Below, one piece after another: positions 42,148 to 51,460 of a DNA stretch of 64,000 bases (position 1 is the first letter of the stretch; every line of letters starts with the position of its first letter). The stretch covers positions 9,682,017-9,746,016 of the forward strand of contig NZ_JQML01000001.1 in assembly GCF_000744705.1 (NCBI RefSeq). The letters are read 5' to 3'. Under the pieces are notes generated by a model that was not told the origin of the DNA, searched no databases, and worked only from the letters and a program-made list of their open reading frames with translations. The translations under genes and the position numbers were made by a program. This DNA comes from Streptacidiphilus albus JL83. Lineage in GTDB: Bacteria; Actinomycetota; Actinomycetes; Streptomycetales; Streptomycetaceae.

Positions 42148-43056
42148 GTGGACCTGCGCCTGCTGCGCTACTTCGTCGCGCTGGCCGAGGAGCGCAACTT
42201 CACCGCCGCCGCGCGCCGGCTCAACGTCTCCCAACCGGCCCTCAGTCAGCAGATCCGGCTGCTGGAGCGCCGGTTGGGCGCACGCCTGGTGGACCGCGCC
42301 GCCCAGCCGCTGCGGCTCACCCCGGCCGGTCAGGAACTGGTCGCCGGCGCGCGGCGGATCCTGGCCGAGGCGGCCCAGGTCGACGCCTCGGTCCGGGAGG
42401 TCGGCGCCGGCCGGGCCGGGCTGCTCCGGGTGGGCGTCACCTGGGGCGGGCTGTACGACCTGGTCCTCCCGGCGCTGCGGGAGCTCGGCGCCGAACGCCC
42501 GCGGCTGCGGGTGACGGTCGCTCAACTCGCCGGACTGGAGCAGCTCGCCGCGCTGCGCCGGGACGAGGTCGACGTGGTGCTGCACCGGGAGAACCAGGTC
42601 GAGGAGCTCGGCAGCCTGGAGTCCCGCTTCCTCTTCGACGATCCGCTGCTGGCGATGCTGCCGCAGGGGCATCCGGCCGGGCGGAGCGGCCAGGTCCGGC
42701 TTGCGGACCTGGCGGGGGAGCGGTTGGTGATGATCAGCAGGGCGGCCAAGCCGCTGGTCTTCGACCGGATCCTGCGGCTCTGCCGCGAGGCCGGGTTCGA
42801 ACCCGAGGTGGTCGAGGAGGTGGGCGAACCGATGGCGCTGGCCCTCGCGGTCGGCGGCCAGGGCTTCGTCTCGCTGACGGGTGCGGGCATGGCCAACCGC
42901 TACGCCGGCGTCGACTACCTGCCGGTGGCCCCGCTGACCGGCATCGCCAAGGTCTCGGCCTTCTGGTCGGAGAACTGTGTCAATCCGCTGGTGCCGGAGT
43001 TCGTCGGGCTGCTCGACCCGGACACGGTGCTCACCCCGCACCGGGTCCGGGCCTGA
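42148..43056 (+). CDS. LysR-family transcriptional regulator
   Basis: 302 aa. N-terminal winged HTH (LRYFVALAEERNFTAAARRLNVSQPALSQQIRLLERRLG), then the periplasmic-binding-like effector domain. GTG 42148 is chosen because GGGGGG (42137-42142) precedes it at 5 bases and MDLRLLRYF is the typical LysR opening. Divergent from the secreted protein gene and followed by a convergent oxidoreductase. Confidence 0.92.
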   Translation: MDLRLLRYFVALAEERNFTAAARRLNVSQPALSQQIRLLERRLGARLVDRAAQPLRLTPAGQELVAGARRILAEAAQVDASVREVGAGRAGLLRVGVTWGGLYDLVLPALRELGAERPRLRVTVAQLAGLEQLAALRRDEVDVVLHRENQVEELGSLESRFLFDDPLLAMLPQGHPAGRSGQVRLADLAGERLVMISRAAKPLVFDRILRLCREAGFEPEVVEEVGEPMALALAVGGQGFVSLTGAGMANRYAGVDYLPVAPLTGIAKVSAFWSENCVNPLVPEFVGLLDPDTVLTPHRVRA

Positions 43057-43118
43057 GCCGGGCCCCGCCGGCGGAGTGCCGGCGGAGTGCCGGCGGACAC
43101 GGCGGTTGTCCGGGCGGG

Positions 43119-44060
43119 TCAGGGGATGGTGAGGACGACCTTTCCGGTGACATGGCCGGTGTCGCCGAGCTGGTGGCCCTTGGCGGCCTGGTCGAGCGGG
43201 AAGACGGCGTCCACGACGGCTCGGAGCCGGCCCGCTGCCACCAGGTCGGCGATCGCGCGCATGCCCGCCTGGTCCGCCTCGACCAGCATGGCGGTGGCCC
43301 GGACGCCGCGGGCGGCGGCCTCCTCGGCCAGCTGCCCGGGGAGGTTCATGAGCGAGATGGAGACCAGCCGACCGCCGGGCTTCAGGACGTCCAGGGAGCG
43401 GAGGGCCGTGTCGCCGCCGAGGGCGTCGAGGACCAGGTCGACCGGGTCGACGGCGGTGAAGTCCTGGTTCCGGTAGTCGATCACCTCGTCGGCGCCCAGC
43501 TCGCGCAGCAGGTCGTGCTTGGGGGCGCTGGCGGTGCCGATCACGTACGCGCCAAGCTCCTTGGCGATCTGGACGGCGAAGTGGCCGACGCCGCCGGCGG
43601 CCGCGTGGATCAGGACGCGCCGGCCCGGCTGCACGTCCGCCACGTCCACCAGGGCCTGCCAGGCGGTGAGCGCGGCCAACGGGATCGCGGCCGCCTGGAC
43701 GTGGTCGATCGCGGCCGGCTTGCGCACCAGCGCGCGGGCCGGGGCCACGACGTACTCGGCGAACGCACCGGCGCCGTGCGGGTAGGGCAGCATGCCGAAC
43801 ACCTCGTCACCGACCTGGTGGACGGCGACCCCGAAGCCGACGGCCTCGACGACGCCGGAGACGTCCCAGCCGAGCACCAGCGGCAGCCGGTCGACAAGGC
43901 CGGGGAACTGACGGTGCTTCCAGTCGGTCGGGTTCATCCCGGCCGCCCGGACCCGGACGAGTACCTCGGAGGGCCCCGGAGCGGGACGGTCGAGCCGGAC
44001 CTGGTGCAGTACTTCGGTGCCGCCGTAGGTGTTCTGGCTGATTGCGTTCATCGTGGTCAT
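43119..44060 (-). CDS. NADP-dependent MDR-family oxidoreductase (quinone reductase-like)
   Basis: 313 aa zinc-free medium-chain dehydrogenase. GroES-like N-terminal half (VRVRAAGMNPTDWKHRQ), cofactor motif HAAAGGVGHFAVQIAKELGAYVIGTAS (about 145-170), and substrate-side YRNQDF. Divergent from the AraC-like gene (72-base gap), an arrangement seen where a GlxA-type regulator controls an oxidoreductase. Confidence 0.88.
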   Translation of the reverse strand: MTTMNAISQNTYGGTEVLHQVRLDRPAPGPSEVLVRVRAAGMNPTDWKHRQFPGLVDRLPLVLGWDVSGVVEAVGFGVAVHQVGDEVFGMLPYPHGAGAFAEYVVAPARALVRKPAAIDHVQAAAIPLAALTAWQALVDVADVQPGRRVLIHAAAGGVGHFAVQIAKELGAYVIGTASAPKHDLLRELGADEVIDYRNQDFTAVDPVDLVLDALGGDTALRSLDVLKPGGRLVSISLMNLPGQLAEEAAARGVRATAMLVEADQAGMRAIADLVAAGRLRAVVDAVFPLDQAAKGHQLGDTGHVTGKVVLTIP

Positions 44061-44131
44061 GGGCCCAGGATGTCTCGGCCGCAACCTGCGACGACAGTGG
44101 CCCACGGGTCATGATGTGCAAGGATCGGGCC

Positions 44132-45100
44132 ATGAGTCCTGTCGTGCACCGTGTCGTGGTCCTGGCCCTGGACGGGGTCATTCCCTTCGAACTGAGCCTG
44201 GCCTCGCGGCTGTTCGGTGCCGCCACCGATCCGGAAGGACGGCCGCTCTACGAGGTGGTCACCTGCTCGCTGGACGGCAGGCCGGTCCGGACTTCCGCCG
44301 ACTTCTCGATCACCATCGGGCACGACTCCTCGGCGCTGGCCACCGCGGACACCGTGGTGATCCCGTCCGCCGAGGAGTTCGCCGAGATCACCGGCCCGGA
44401 CGCACTGCCGCACCGGGTGACGGAGGCGCTGACCACGGTGCGGCCCGACACCCGGATCGTCGGGATCTGCATCGCCACCTTCGTGCTGGCCGCGGCCGGC
44501 CTGCTGGACGGCCGGGCCGCGGCCACCCACTGGTTCCACAGCGCCCGCTTCCGGAGGCTCTACCCCGGGATCGAACTCGCGCCGGACGTGCTGTTCGTGG
44601 ACACCGGCCGGATACTGACCTCCGCAGGGGCGGCGGCCGGCATCGACCTGCTCCTGCACGTGATCCGGAAGGACCACGGCAGCACGGTCGCCAACCACGT
44701 CGCACGGCGGTGCGTCGTGCCGCCGCAGCGGGAGGGCGGTCAGGCGCAGTACGTGGAGCGGCCGGTGCCGGAGAGCTCGGACAGCGGGACGTCGGCCACC
44801 CGCGCCTGGGCGCTGGACCGGTTGCACGAGCCGCTCCAGCTGGAGGATCTGGCCAGGCACGCGGACATGAGCCGGCGCACGTTCACCCGCCGGTTCCGGG
44901 CCGAGGTCGGGCTGAGCCCCGGCCAGTGGCTCACCCAGCAGCGCGTCGAACTGGCCCGGCTGCTGCTGGAGAGCAGCGACCTGCCGGTGAGCCGGGTCGC
45001 CGAACGCGCCGGCTTCGGCACCGACGCCGCGCTGCGGCAGAACCTGCACGCCGCGATCGGCGTCTCGCCGGGCGCGTACCGGCGCACCTTCCGGGCCTGA
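44132..45100 (+). CDS. GlxA-type AraC-family regulator
   Basis: 322 aa. N-terminal DJ-1/PfpI-like domain (VVVLALDGVIPFELSLASRLFG, GICIATFVLAAAGLLDGR with the nucleophile-position Cys) and C-terminal AraC double HTH (LEDLARHADMSRRTFTRRFRAEVGLSPGQWL; VAERAGFGTDAALRQNLHAAIGVSPGAYR). ATG 44132 chosen as it gives the usual family N-terminus. Probably regulates the divergent oxidoreductase. Confidence 0.9.
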   Translation: MSPVVHRVVVLALDGVIPFELSLASRLFGAATDPEGRPLYEVVTCSLDGRPVRTSADFSITIGHDSSALATADTVVIPSAEEFAEITGPDALPHRVTEALTTVRPDTRIVGICIATFVLAAAGLLDGRAAATHWFHSARFRRLYPGIELAPDVLFVDTGRILTSAGAAAGIDLLLHVIRKDHGSTVANHVARRCVVPPQREGGQAQYVERPVPESSDSGTSATRAWALDRLHEPLQLEDLARHADMSRRTFTRRFRAEVGLSPGQWLTQQRVELARLLLESSDLPVSRVAERAGFGTDAALRQNLHAAIGVSPGAYRRTFRA

Positions 45101-45422
45101 TCGTCGACGGCGGCACGCGGGGCACGGGCACATCCCGGGGTCGTGGAGCCCTCGCTCTTGTCGGTGATCGATGACGCTTGATCGCCTCAGCCCGGCAGAA
45201 GGACGGTATCCAATAGGGCGCCGTTGCACCGGCCGCCTGGGCAACGGTGGACCGTTCAGGAATCACCGCTGCCGCCGAAATTCTCGGCGCGGGCGCCGGT
45301 TCCCGATATCCTGCACCGCTTTTCGGCGGCGGCGGCGAGCGGGCGCTCGCCGGACGTCTGCGAGAGCACGGCGTCCCAGCGGTGCGGCACGTCCAGCGAC
45401 CGTCCCGCGCCCAGCCTTCGGA
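45101..45422. other. Gene-free stretch, about 320 bases
   Basis: Between the AraC-like gene and the convergent alpha/beta hydrolase. Short open frames exist but none shows codon bias, a ribosome site or a recognisable motif. No clear terminator hairpin was found by eye. Confidence 0.4.
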
Positions 45423-46400
45423 TCAGTAGTCCAGGACGCGCCTGAGGTAGGCGGTCCTGGCCGCGATGGCGAGTTGCGAGACGGCCGCCTGCGGCGCGGC
45501 TGTGGCGAACGCGTGCCACGCTCCCGGCCACACGTGCAACTCGACCGGGACTCCGGACCGGGACAGCCGCGCGGCGTAGTCGATGGTCTCGTCCCGGAAG
45601 GTGTCGACCTGGCCGGTGTCGATGTAGGTGGCAGGCAGCCCGCTCAGGTCCGCCGCGCGGGCCGGAGCCGCGTAGGGCGAGACCTCGGGCCCGCCCCTGG
45701 CCGTCCCGAGCAGGCAGGTCCATGCCGTCAGGTTGGCCCGGCGGTCCCAGAAGCCCTCGCGGTCGAGTTCCTGGCTGGACGCTGTCCGGCAGCGGTCGTC
45801 GAGCATCGGCGCCTGCAGCATCTGGTGCGCCAGGGCCGGGCCGCCGCGGTCCCGAGCCAGCAGCGCCGTCGCCGCCGCCAGCCCACCGCCCGCGCTGGTA
45901 CCCCAGATGATCAGCCGGTCGGGGTCGATGGACAGCTCGGCGGCGTTGGTTGCGACCCACTCCAACCCGGCATAGCAGTCCTCGACGGGTGCGGGATGGG
46001 GATGCTCGGGCGCCAGCCGGTACTCCACCGAGATCCCGACGACGCCGAGAACATCCACCCACTCGGCGAGCACGTGGGCGAGCTCCCACTTGTTGCCGGA
46101 GATCATGCCGCCGCCGTGGGTGTGGTAGACGCAGGGGCGTGAGCCTGTGCCGCGGGTAGGACGCATGATGAGCAGTGAGATCTCCGGCGCCCCGGCGGGA
46201 CCGGGCACCGTGCGTTCCTCGATCTCGACGGCCCCGCCCCGGCGCAGTGCGGCCGCGTCGGCCCTGCCGGGCACCGTCGCGTTCATCTCCCGGTAGGCGG
46301 GGATGTCGGCCGGCCCGAGCCAGCCGAGCTCCCGCACCTCTTGCGGATAGGTGGCCAGGATCGCGGCCAACTCGGGGTCGAACGGTGGTCGGGAGTACAT
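45423..46400 (-). CDS. Alpha/beta hydrolase, hormone-sensitive-lipase family
   Basis: 325 aa. Oxyanion motif HTHGGGMISG (about 93-102), nucleophile GTSAGGG (Ser at about 167), Asp near DTGQVDTFRDE and His in WPGAWHAF (about 297) complete the triad. An esterase/lipase acting on small acyl esters. Divergent from a PucR-like regulator across 114 bases, which is likely to control it. Related to the truncated hydrolase at the right edge of the window. Confidence 0.9.
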   Translation of the reverse strand: MYSRPPFDPELAAILATYPQEVRELGWLGPADIPAYREMNATVPGRADAAALRRGGAVEIEERTVPGPAGAPEISLLIMRPTRGTGSRPCVYHTHGGGMISGNKWELAHVLAEWVDVLGVVGISVEYRLAPEHPHPAPVEDCYAGLEWVATNAAELSIDPDRLIIWGTSAGGGLAAATALLARDRGGPALAHQMLQAPMLDDRCRTASSQELDREGFWDRRANLTAWTCLLGTARGGPEVSPYAAPARAADLSGLPATYIDTGQVDTFRDETIDYAARLSRSGVPVELHVWPGAWHAFATAAPQAAVSQLAIAARTAYLRRVLDY

Positions 46401-46514
46401 CCTCGGAGCCTTTCTTTCGTCAGCGGTTCGCCCGCCCAGTGTCCTTGGGGGCCGCCGTCCGATCCACCGCCGGACGGCTCATCCTGTCCGCCATCCGGCG
46501 GATATGATCCAGTA

Positions 46515-47573
46515 GTGGAAGAACTGCTCCAACGGCTCTCGGCACTGGATCCCGCCGCCGGGGACGCGGTACGCGCCATCGCGTACTTCGACGCCCTGGT
46601 CGAGCAGCGGGCCGGGCTCGACGCCTTCGTCAGGGCCGGGGCCATTCTCTCGGGCTGCACGGCCGGGCTGGCCGATCCCGACCGACACGTGCTGGTGCGC
46701 ATCCACCCCGACGGCCACCGGTTGGAACCGGCGGCGCACATTCCCTCCTGGCCCGACACCGCACTACGCGGCACGACCGCAGGCCGGGTCTGGCTCGAAC
46801 GCACCGGCGTGTCGCTGCCCACCGACGCCATCGTTCTCGAACGCCTCGCGGCCGGGGCGGGCATCGTCCTGGACCGAACCCGCGGCCGGGCCGCCACCCA
46901 CGACCCGGCCGGCGTGGAAGTGCTGCTCTCACCCGAGGCCACACCCGAGGCCCGCGCGCTGGCCGTGCGCAGACTCGCCCTTCCTGCGGCGAGATTCAGG
47001 GTCGCGGCGCTGCTGGGAAACCCGGACGATCCAGCGATCAGCCGGTGGAGCACCCGACTCGGACGCGTGACCGCCGCCATCGTCGTCGACACCGCGGCCG
47101 GGCCCACCACGAGCCTTGGACCGGCCATCGGGACCGAACACGGACCAAGGGCCGGGCTGGGCCCCGCCGTGGAAGTCAGTGGACTGCCGCGCTCATGGCA
47201 CGGAGCGCTGACGGCGCTGCGGCTGACGGCCGAGACCCATGGTCCGCGCCACCTCGCCTACGACGCCCTGGGCGGTCTGGCCCTCTTGGCCGAGCACGTC
47301 TCCCCGCAGAACGCGCTGATCGAGGATGTGCGCGCGCTGCGCGCGGCAGCAGGAGCCGGCATCGGCGCACTGGAGACCCTGGCGGCCCTCGAAGCCCACG
47401 ACAGCCTGCGCCAGGCCGCCGCCGCACTGCAGCTGCACCACTCCTCACTCCAGGCGCGCCTGCCCAAGCTGACTGCTGCCCTCGGCTTCGCCCCCGACAC
47501 CCCGCACGGACGCACACGCCTCCATCTCGCCCTGGCCCTCCACCGGCTCAACCTCAACGGTCCCCTGCCCTAG
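46515..47573 (+). CDS. PucR-like helix-turn-helix regulator
   Basis: 352 aa. C-terminal PucR-type HTH (ETLAALEAHDSLRQAAAALQLHHSSLQARLPKLTAALGF); N-terminal two thirds without an obvious known sensory domain. GTG 46515 is used because MEELLQRLSALDP begins the coding-biased sequence; no strong ribosome site. Divergent from the hydrolase. Confidence 0.8.
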   Translation: MEELLQRLSALDPAAGDAVRAIAYFDALVEQRAGLDAFVRAGAILSGCTAGLADPDRHVLVRIHPDGHRLEPAAHIPSWPDTALRGTTAGRVWLERTGVSLPTDAIVLERLAAGAGIVLDRTRGRAATHDPAGVEVLLSPEATPEARALAVRRLALPAARFRVAALLGNPDDPAISRWSTRLGRVTAAIVVDTAAGPTTSLGPAIGTEHGPRAGLGPAVEVSGLPRSWHGALTALRLTAETHGPRHLAYDALGGLALLAEHVSPQNALIEDVRALRAAAGAGIGALETLAALEAHDSLRQAAAALQLHHSSLQARLPKLTAALGFAPDTPHGRTRLHLALALHRLNLNGPLP

Positions 47574-47666
47574 CCACGGGCAGCAGTGGCAGTCCTCGGG
47601 AGCGACCGAGTCGGTCCACCGGGTCGGCGGTGGCAGGGGCGGGAGCGCCGGACCGTCGAGTTGTCG

Positions 47667-47853
47667 TCAGGCCGGTTCCTCCCGGGCCCCGGTTCGGGCT
47701 GCGGCCGCATCCACCATCAGCCCGACAAGCGTGGGCACGGTCGACGGCCGGTCCTGCGCCGAGGCGGACCGGAGCAGGAGTCTGCCCTGCGCGAGGTCCT
47801 TGAGCTACGTCGAGGTCGTAGCCGACGAGCAGATCACGCGCCACCCTGGAATC
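47667..47853 (-). pseudogene. Decayed gene fragment (unknown family)
   Basis: Protein-like sequence with high third-position GC: ARDLLVGYDLDVAQ in one frame, continuing after a frame change as LKDLAQGRLLLRSASAQDR and TVPTLVGLMVDAAAARTGAREEPA up to TGA 47667-47669. No start or intact frame. It lies in a gene-poor 446-base gap (47574-48019) that otherwise shows nothing. Confidence 0.3.
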
Positions 47854-48019
47854 AGGCGGGACCACCAGGCTTCGGTGGCCTTGCGACTGATCGTCACCAA
47901 CTCGCCGCCGTAACGGAGTTGATCAACTCCGCAGGCCGGGCCGGGATGGCCGGAGGGCGGTGTCGTCCCCCTGAAACCACCCCGACCACTGGGCAGTGCC
48001 GCTGGCCGCTTGGGGACCG

Positions 48020-48463
48020 CTACCGTCCACCAGCGGGTGACTCTGTCGTCTGCCACCCGGGAGATCCAACTGCCCCTTGGCAGTTGAGCACGGCGAACCG
48101 CCACGACCCGTCGGCCGACCGGCGGGCGACGGCCATCGTCGTTCCGGTCGGCGAGATCCGGGTGCCGTCCGGCAACGTCGCCTCAAGGTCCCAATCGACG
48201 ATGCTCAGGGCCGTGCCGCCGCCGATCAGGGTGGACCTGGGCTTGTTGGTCAGATGCGCCTGCGCCGCGATCGTCCGGACGGCCTCGGCAAGCAGCGCCT
48301 CCTGGTCGGCGAGGACTTCGCCGTTGAAGGTGCGCATCGTCGCGTCCTGGTGGAACAGCGCGAGGACGGCATCGGCGTCCCCGGCGTTGAGCGCGTCCGC
48401 GTAGGCGAACGGGAGGCGGGCCGGGTCGTCGATCCGGGAGTTGACGGGTTCCTGGCTGCTCAT
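48020..48463 (-). CDS. SnoaL-like / SgcJ-type small polyketide-cyclase-fold protein
   Basis: 147 aa NTF2-like fold: FAYADALNAGDADAVLALFHQDATM at the N-terminus, VDWDLEATLPDGTRISPTGTTMAVARRSADGSWRFAVLNCQGA at the C-terminus, the normal pattern of ketosteroid-isomerase-like DUF4440/SnoaL proteins. ATG 48463; the open frame extends upstream without protein-like sequence. Function cannot be deduced. Confidence 0.78.
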   Translation of the reverse strand: MSSQEPVNSRIDDPARLPFAYADALNAGDADAVLALFHQDATMRTFNGEVLADQEALLAEAVRTIAAQAHLTNKPRSTLIGGGTALSIVDWDLEATLPDGTRISPTGTTMAVARRSADGSWRFAVLNCQGAVGSPGWQTTESPAGGR

Positions 48464-48911
48464 GGCTGGCTCACTCCTCGTGCGGGTTCGATCCGGAATC
48501 CCCGGTGCCGGCGCGACCGTCGAGCGGTCGGCCGGGTCGACCGGGCACACCAGCACGGCCCGATCGCCGACCGAGGCCACCGGCGCTCCGGCCCGAGGTA
48601 CCTTGAGTCGGACGATATCGCGCGCTGCTGATCCCACCATGGTCGCCCCCTGCCCTCGCCGTCGTGGGACGCCCCTGCGCAACGCCCCTGTGCCGGTGGC
48701 ACGGTGGAACAGGACCGGTAGCGAGGTTGTCGCTGACCTGCCCGGAGAAGGCGGTCGGATCTCAACCAAGGGAGAGGGCTGAGGCAGCCGGCCCGGCTGC
48801 GGCCGCCGGGGCTGTCAAAGCCGTCCTGGCCGACTGTCTGCGGGCGCTCGGCCCCGACCGCACGGTCACCCGGAGCGCCGACCATATCTTCGGACACTGG
48901 TAGGTGAGGGC

Positions 48912-49066
48912 ACGCTTCGCGTAGCCGGCCGCGCCAGCCACCTGCACCGCGTGTTCACCCAGCACGCGGGGTGAGACCGTCGCCGCCCGCTGGGGCGTCC
49001 ATCGCGCCTCCGGCTTCAGCCGGGCCTTCCGGGCCGCGTACGGCCTCTCGCCCAGCGAGCAGCGGC
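48912..49066 (+). pseudogene. Remnant of an AraC-family HTH
   Basis: ASHLHRVFTQHAG in one frame, a TGA at 48971-48973, then in a shifted frame VAARWGVHRASGFSRAFRAAYGLSPSEQR, together matching the C-terminal AraC double-HTH pattern (compare RAFRAAYGLSP). No N-terminal domain. Another biased fragment ending RSADHIFGHW (about 48785-48903) directly precedes it. The 48464-49417 region has no intact gene apart from such debris and the promoter region of the next gene. Confidence 0.6.
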
Positions 49067-49417
49067 CATCGGGCACTGTCCACACACGCAGGCGAGTAGA
49101 CGCACAGCCAGGGCACTGGCGAGGTGGGACCGAAACTGCCGGCCCACTTTCGTGGTGCGGATTCCGGCGGCCGCCCCGGCGCACGCGCAGGCGAGCCCAC
49201 GCCTCCTCGTTGTGGCCTCTACTTGGTTTATCCACAAGGCAGTTGAGGCTGCGTCGGACGACTTCGGTGGCAACGATTTCCGGTCGAGTTTGTCGCCGCG
49301 GCCTCCGTGGAAAGCTCCTTGTGTGGATGAAATTCGACACTTGGGGACGAAACCCTCAGGAGTTGTGCCTACCATCACAGGAACACTCCGATTCTTTCAG
49401 TGATGGGTAAGGCGTTC

Positions 49418-50710
49418 ATGGCAGAGGTATCAACCACCAAGTTCGATTCGGTGATCGCGGGAATTCGCGGCTACCTCGGGGAGCAGTTGGGCGAGTTGGA
49501 GCGTGAACTCGACGAAGCCCGACAGTCGCTGGCCGAGCTCCGCGAGCAACTCGCGGCCAAGCAGTCGTCCATCGAGGTCCTGGTGGCGAGCCGCGACCTG
49601 TTGGCGACGAAGTTGAGCGAACTCGACGGAGCGATGACGGGGTCCGCTGTCGTCGCACTGCCGCGTCAGTCGCGCGCCGAGACCGAGCAGCCGACCGCGC
49701 CGCAGGCCGAGGTCGTCGCGGTGGCCGAGAGCCCGGTCGAGACCTCGGCGGAGTCCCCGGCCGAGACGTCGGCGGACGCGGTCGAGGAGAAGTCGGTGAC
49801 GACGGCGGGCAAGCCCAACGCCGGTCAGCGCCAGGTCCTGGACTTCCTGGAGGCCACGCCGGGAGTGCATCGGGTGTCGGAGATCGCCACCGGCGTCGCC
49901 GGCCCGGACGCGGGCAACGCGGCGGCCCAGGCCGTCCGCCGCGCCCTGGCCGCCCTGGTTCAGACCGGACTCGCGACCAAGTCCAGCCAGTCCGGCACCG
50001 CCTTCTACTCCGCGACCGAGGCCGAGAGCCCGGCCCCGGCTGCCGCTGCTGCCGCGATTGCGGAGACCGCTGAGACCAGCGCGCCGACTGCGACCGCCGA
50101 GTCCGCCGACACTGCCGAGATCGCCGGGTCGGTGGAGTCCGCGGAGTCCGTGGAGGAGGTCCCGGCCGCGCCCGCGCCCCGTCGGGCACGCACCCGCAAG
50201 GCGGCGCCGGTCAAGGCGAACGCGAAGCAGACCGGTCCGAAGAAGGCCGCGAAGCGCCGCCCCGCGCGCGCCACTGCCGCGACAACTGCGGTGGCGGAGG
50301 AGGCAGGCGACGAAGCGCCGGCGTCCACCCCCCGGGTCCGGAAGACCCGGACGGCCAAGGGGCGCGCCGCCGCCGAGGCGCCTGCCGCCGAGGTCGCCGC
50401 GCCGACCGGTGCCGCTGAGAAGTCCCTGCGTGCCGACCGCGCCAAGATCGTGGCCACACTGCGGGCGGCTGCCGATCCGCAGTCCGCCGGTGAGGTCTCC
50501 CGCACGGTGATGGGCGACGACTGGCGGGCCTCGGACGCGACCAACTTCCGCCAGGTGCTGAAGAGCATGACCGCCGAGGGACTCGTCGCCGAGCACCACG
50601 GCGAGAAGAACCGCACCCGTTACACCGCGACCACCGAGCCTGATGTCGGCGCCGGAGCCGGCCGTGCTGGTGCCCGCGCGTCACGGGGGCAGTCCGCTCC
50701 GCGGAGTTGA
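49418..50710 (+). CDS. Coiled-coil protein with two winged helices and a histone-H1-like linker
   Basis: 430 aa. Residues 1-70: coiled coil (ELERELDEARQSLAELREQL). Then an acidic Glu/Ala/Thr segment, a winged-helix-like domain at about 135-205 (AGQRQVLDFLEATPGVHRVSEIATG...FYSATE), a long Ala/Lys/Arg/Pro linker with AKK and RRARTRKAAPVK motifs like histone H1/HupS tails, and a second related winged helix at about 345-415 (DRAKIVATLRAAADPQSAGEVSRT...TRYTATTE). Probably a DNA-binding, perhaps nucleoid-associated protein. ATG 49418 has GGTAAGG 5-11 bases upstream; ATG 49403 in frame would add five residues. Confidence 0.75.
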   Translation: MAEVSTTKFDSVIAGIRGYLGEQLGELERELDEARQSLAELREQLAAKQSSIEVLVASRDLLATKLSELDGAMTGSAVVALPRQSRAETEQPTAPQAEVVAVAESPVETSAESPAETSADAVEEKSVTTAGKPNAGQRQVLDFLEATPGVHRVSEIATGVAGPDAGNAAAQAVRRALAALVQTGLATKSSQSGTAFYSATEAESPAPAAAAAAIAETAETSAPTATAESADTAEIAGSVESAESVEEVPAAPAPRRARTRKAAPVKANAKQTGPKKAAKRRPARATAATTAVAEEAGDEAPASTPRVRKTRTAKGRAAAEAPAAEVAAPTGAAEKSLRADRAKIVATLRAAADPQSAGEVSRTVMGDDWRASDATNFRQVLKSMTAEGLVAEHHGEKNRTRYTATTEPDVGAGAGRAGARASRGQSAPRS

Positions 50711-50994
50711 CGTCGAGGGTCCGCTCCACCGTCACTCGCCGCCGGCGGGGTCTGCCGGGACCGGGTCGTTCGCGACCCGTGCACATCCCCGTCACTCCCG
50801 CCGGCGCGGACCGGAGGCTTCTGAGGTGGGCCGACAAAGGGGTGTTCGCGTCGGAGGCGCCGGTCGGGGATCCGAGTGGCCGCGCGGTTCGCCTTGCGAA
50901 GGCATCCTTTTGGCGGATCCGACGCGTCCGCCGCATGGCGGGTACGCGGTGAGATTCCCAGTGCGATTCCCGCCGCGCCCGGCGCGGCTGTCCT

Positions 50995-51453
50995 TCAGGG
51001 CAGGAGGCCGTGCTGCCAGGCCAGGGCGACGGCGTGGGAGCGGCTGGCCGCGCCCAGAGCCGCGAACAGTTTGCGCAGATGGGTCTTGACGGTGTTCTCG
51101 CTCACGGTGAGCGTTCGGGCGATGTCGCGTGCCGAGGACCCCTCGGCCAGTGCGCGCAGCACGGTGTGCTGCGCGGGTGAGAGCCGAACCGGTGGTCGGT
51201 TCTCGGGCACCAGCCCGGCCATGACGCCGCGCTGGTAGGCGCGGTGCACCATGCCGGCCCTGCTGCCGGTGCCCAGTGTTCGACCGGCGCGCAGCAGGGT
51301 GCTGGAGACCGTCGCCCGCTTGACCCCCAGGGTCGCGGCGATCTGCTCGTTGGTCTGGCCGCGCGCGGCACCGGCGAGCATGTGGACCTGGCGAGGCGAC
51401 AGGCGGGCTGCGTGGCCCCGGTCGATGCGGGCGTGGAGGCTGGAATCAGGCAC
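50995..51453 (-). CDS. Receiver-less protein with two LuxR-type HTH domains
   Basis: 152 aa consisting almost only of two tandem LuxR HTHs: ARLSPRQVHMLAGAARGQTNEQIAATLGVKRATVSSTLL (about 16-54) and VRLSPAQHTVLRALAEGSSARDIARTLTVSENTVKTHLRKLFAALG (about 87-132). No receiver or sensor domain. GTG 51453 marks where coding bias begins; the frame is open for 300 bases more upstream but that stretch is coding on the other strand. Possibly a monomer that binds a dyad with both HTHs, or the remnant of a larger regulator. Confidence 0.7.
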   Translation of the reverse strand: MPDSSLHARIDRGHAARLSPRQVHMLAGAARGQTNEQIAATLGVKRATVSSTLLRAGRTLGTGSRAGMVHRAYQRGVMAGLVPENRPPVRLSPAQHTVLRALAEGSSARDIARTLTVSENTVKTHLRKLFAALGAASRSHAVALAWQHGLLP

Positions 51454-51460
51454 ATTTTGA

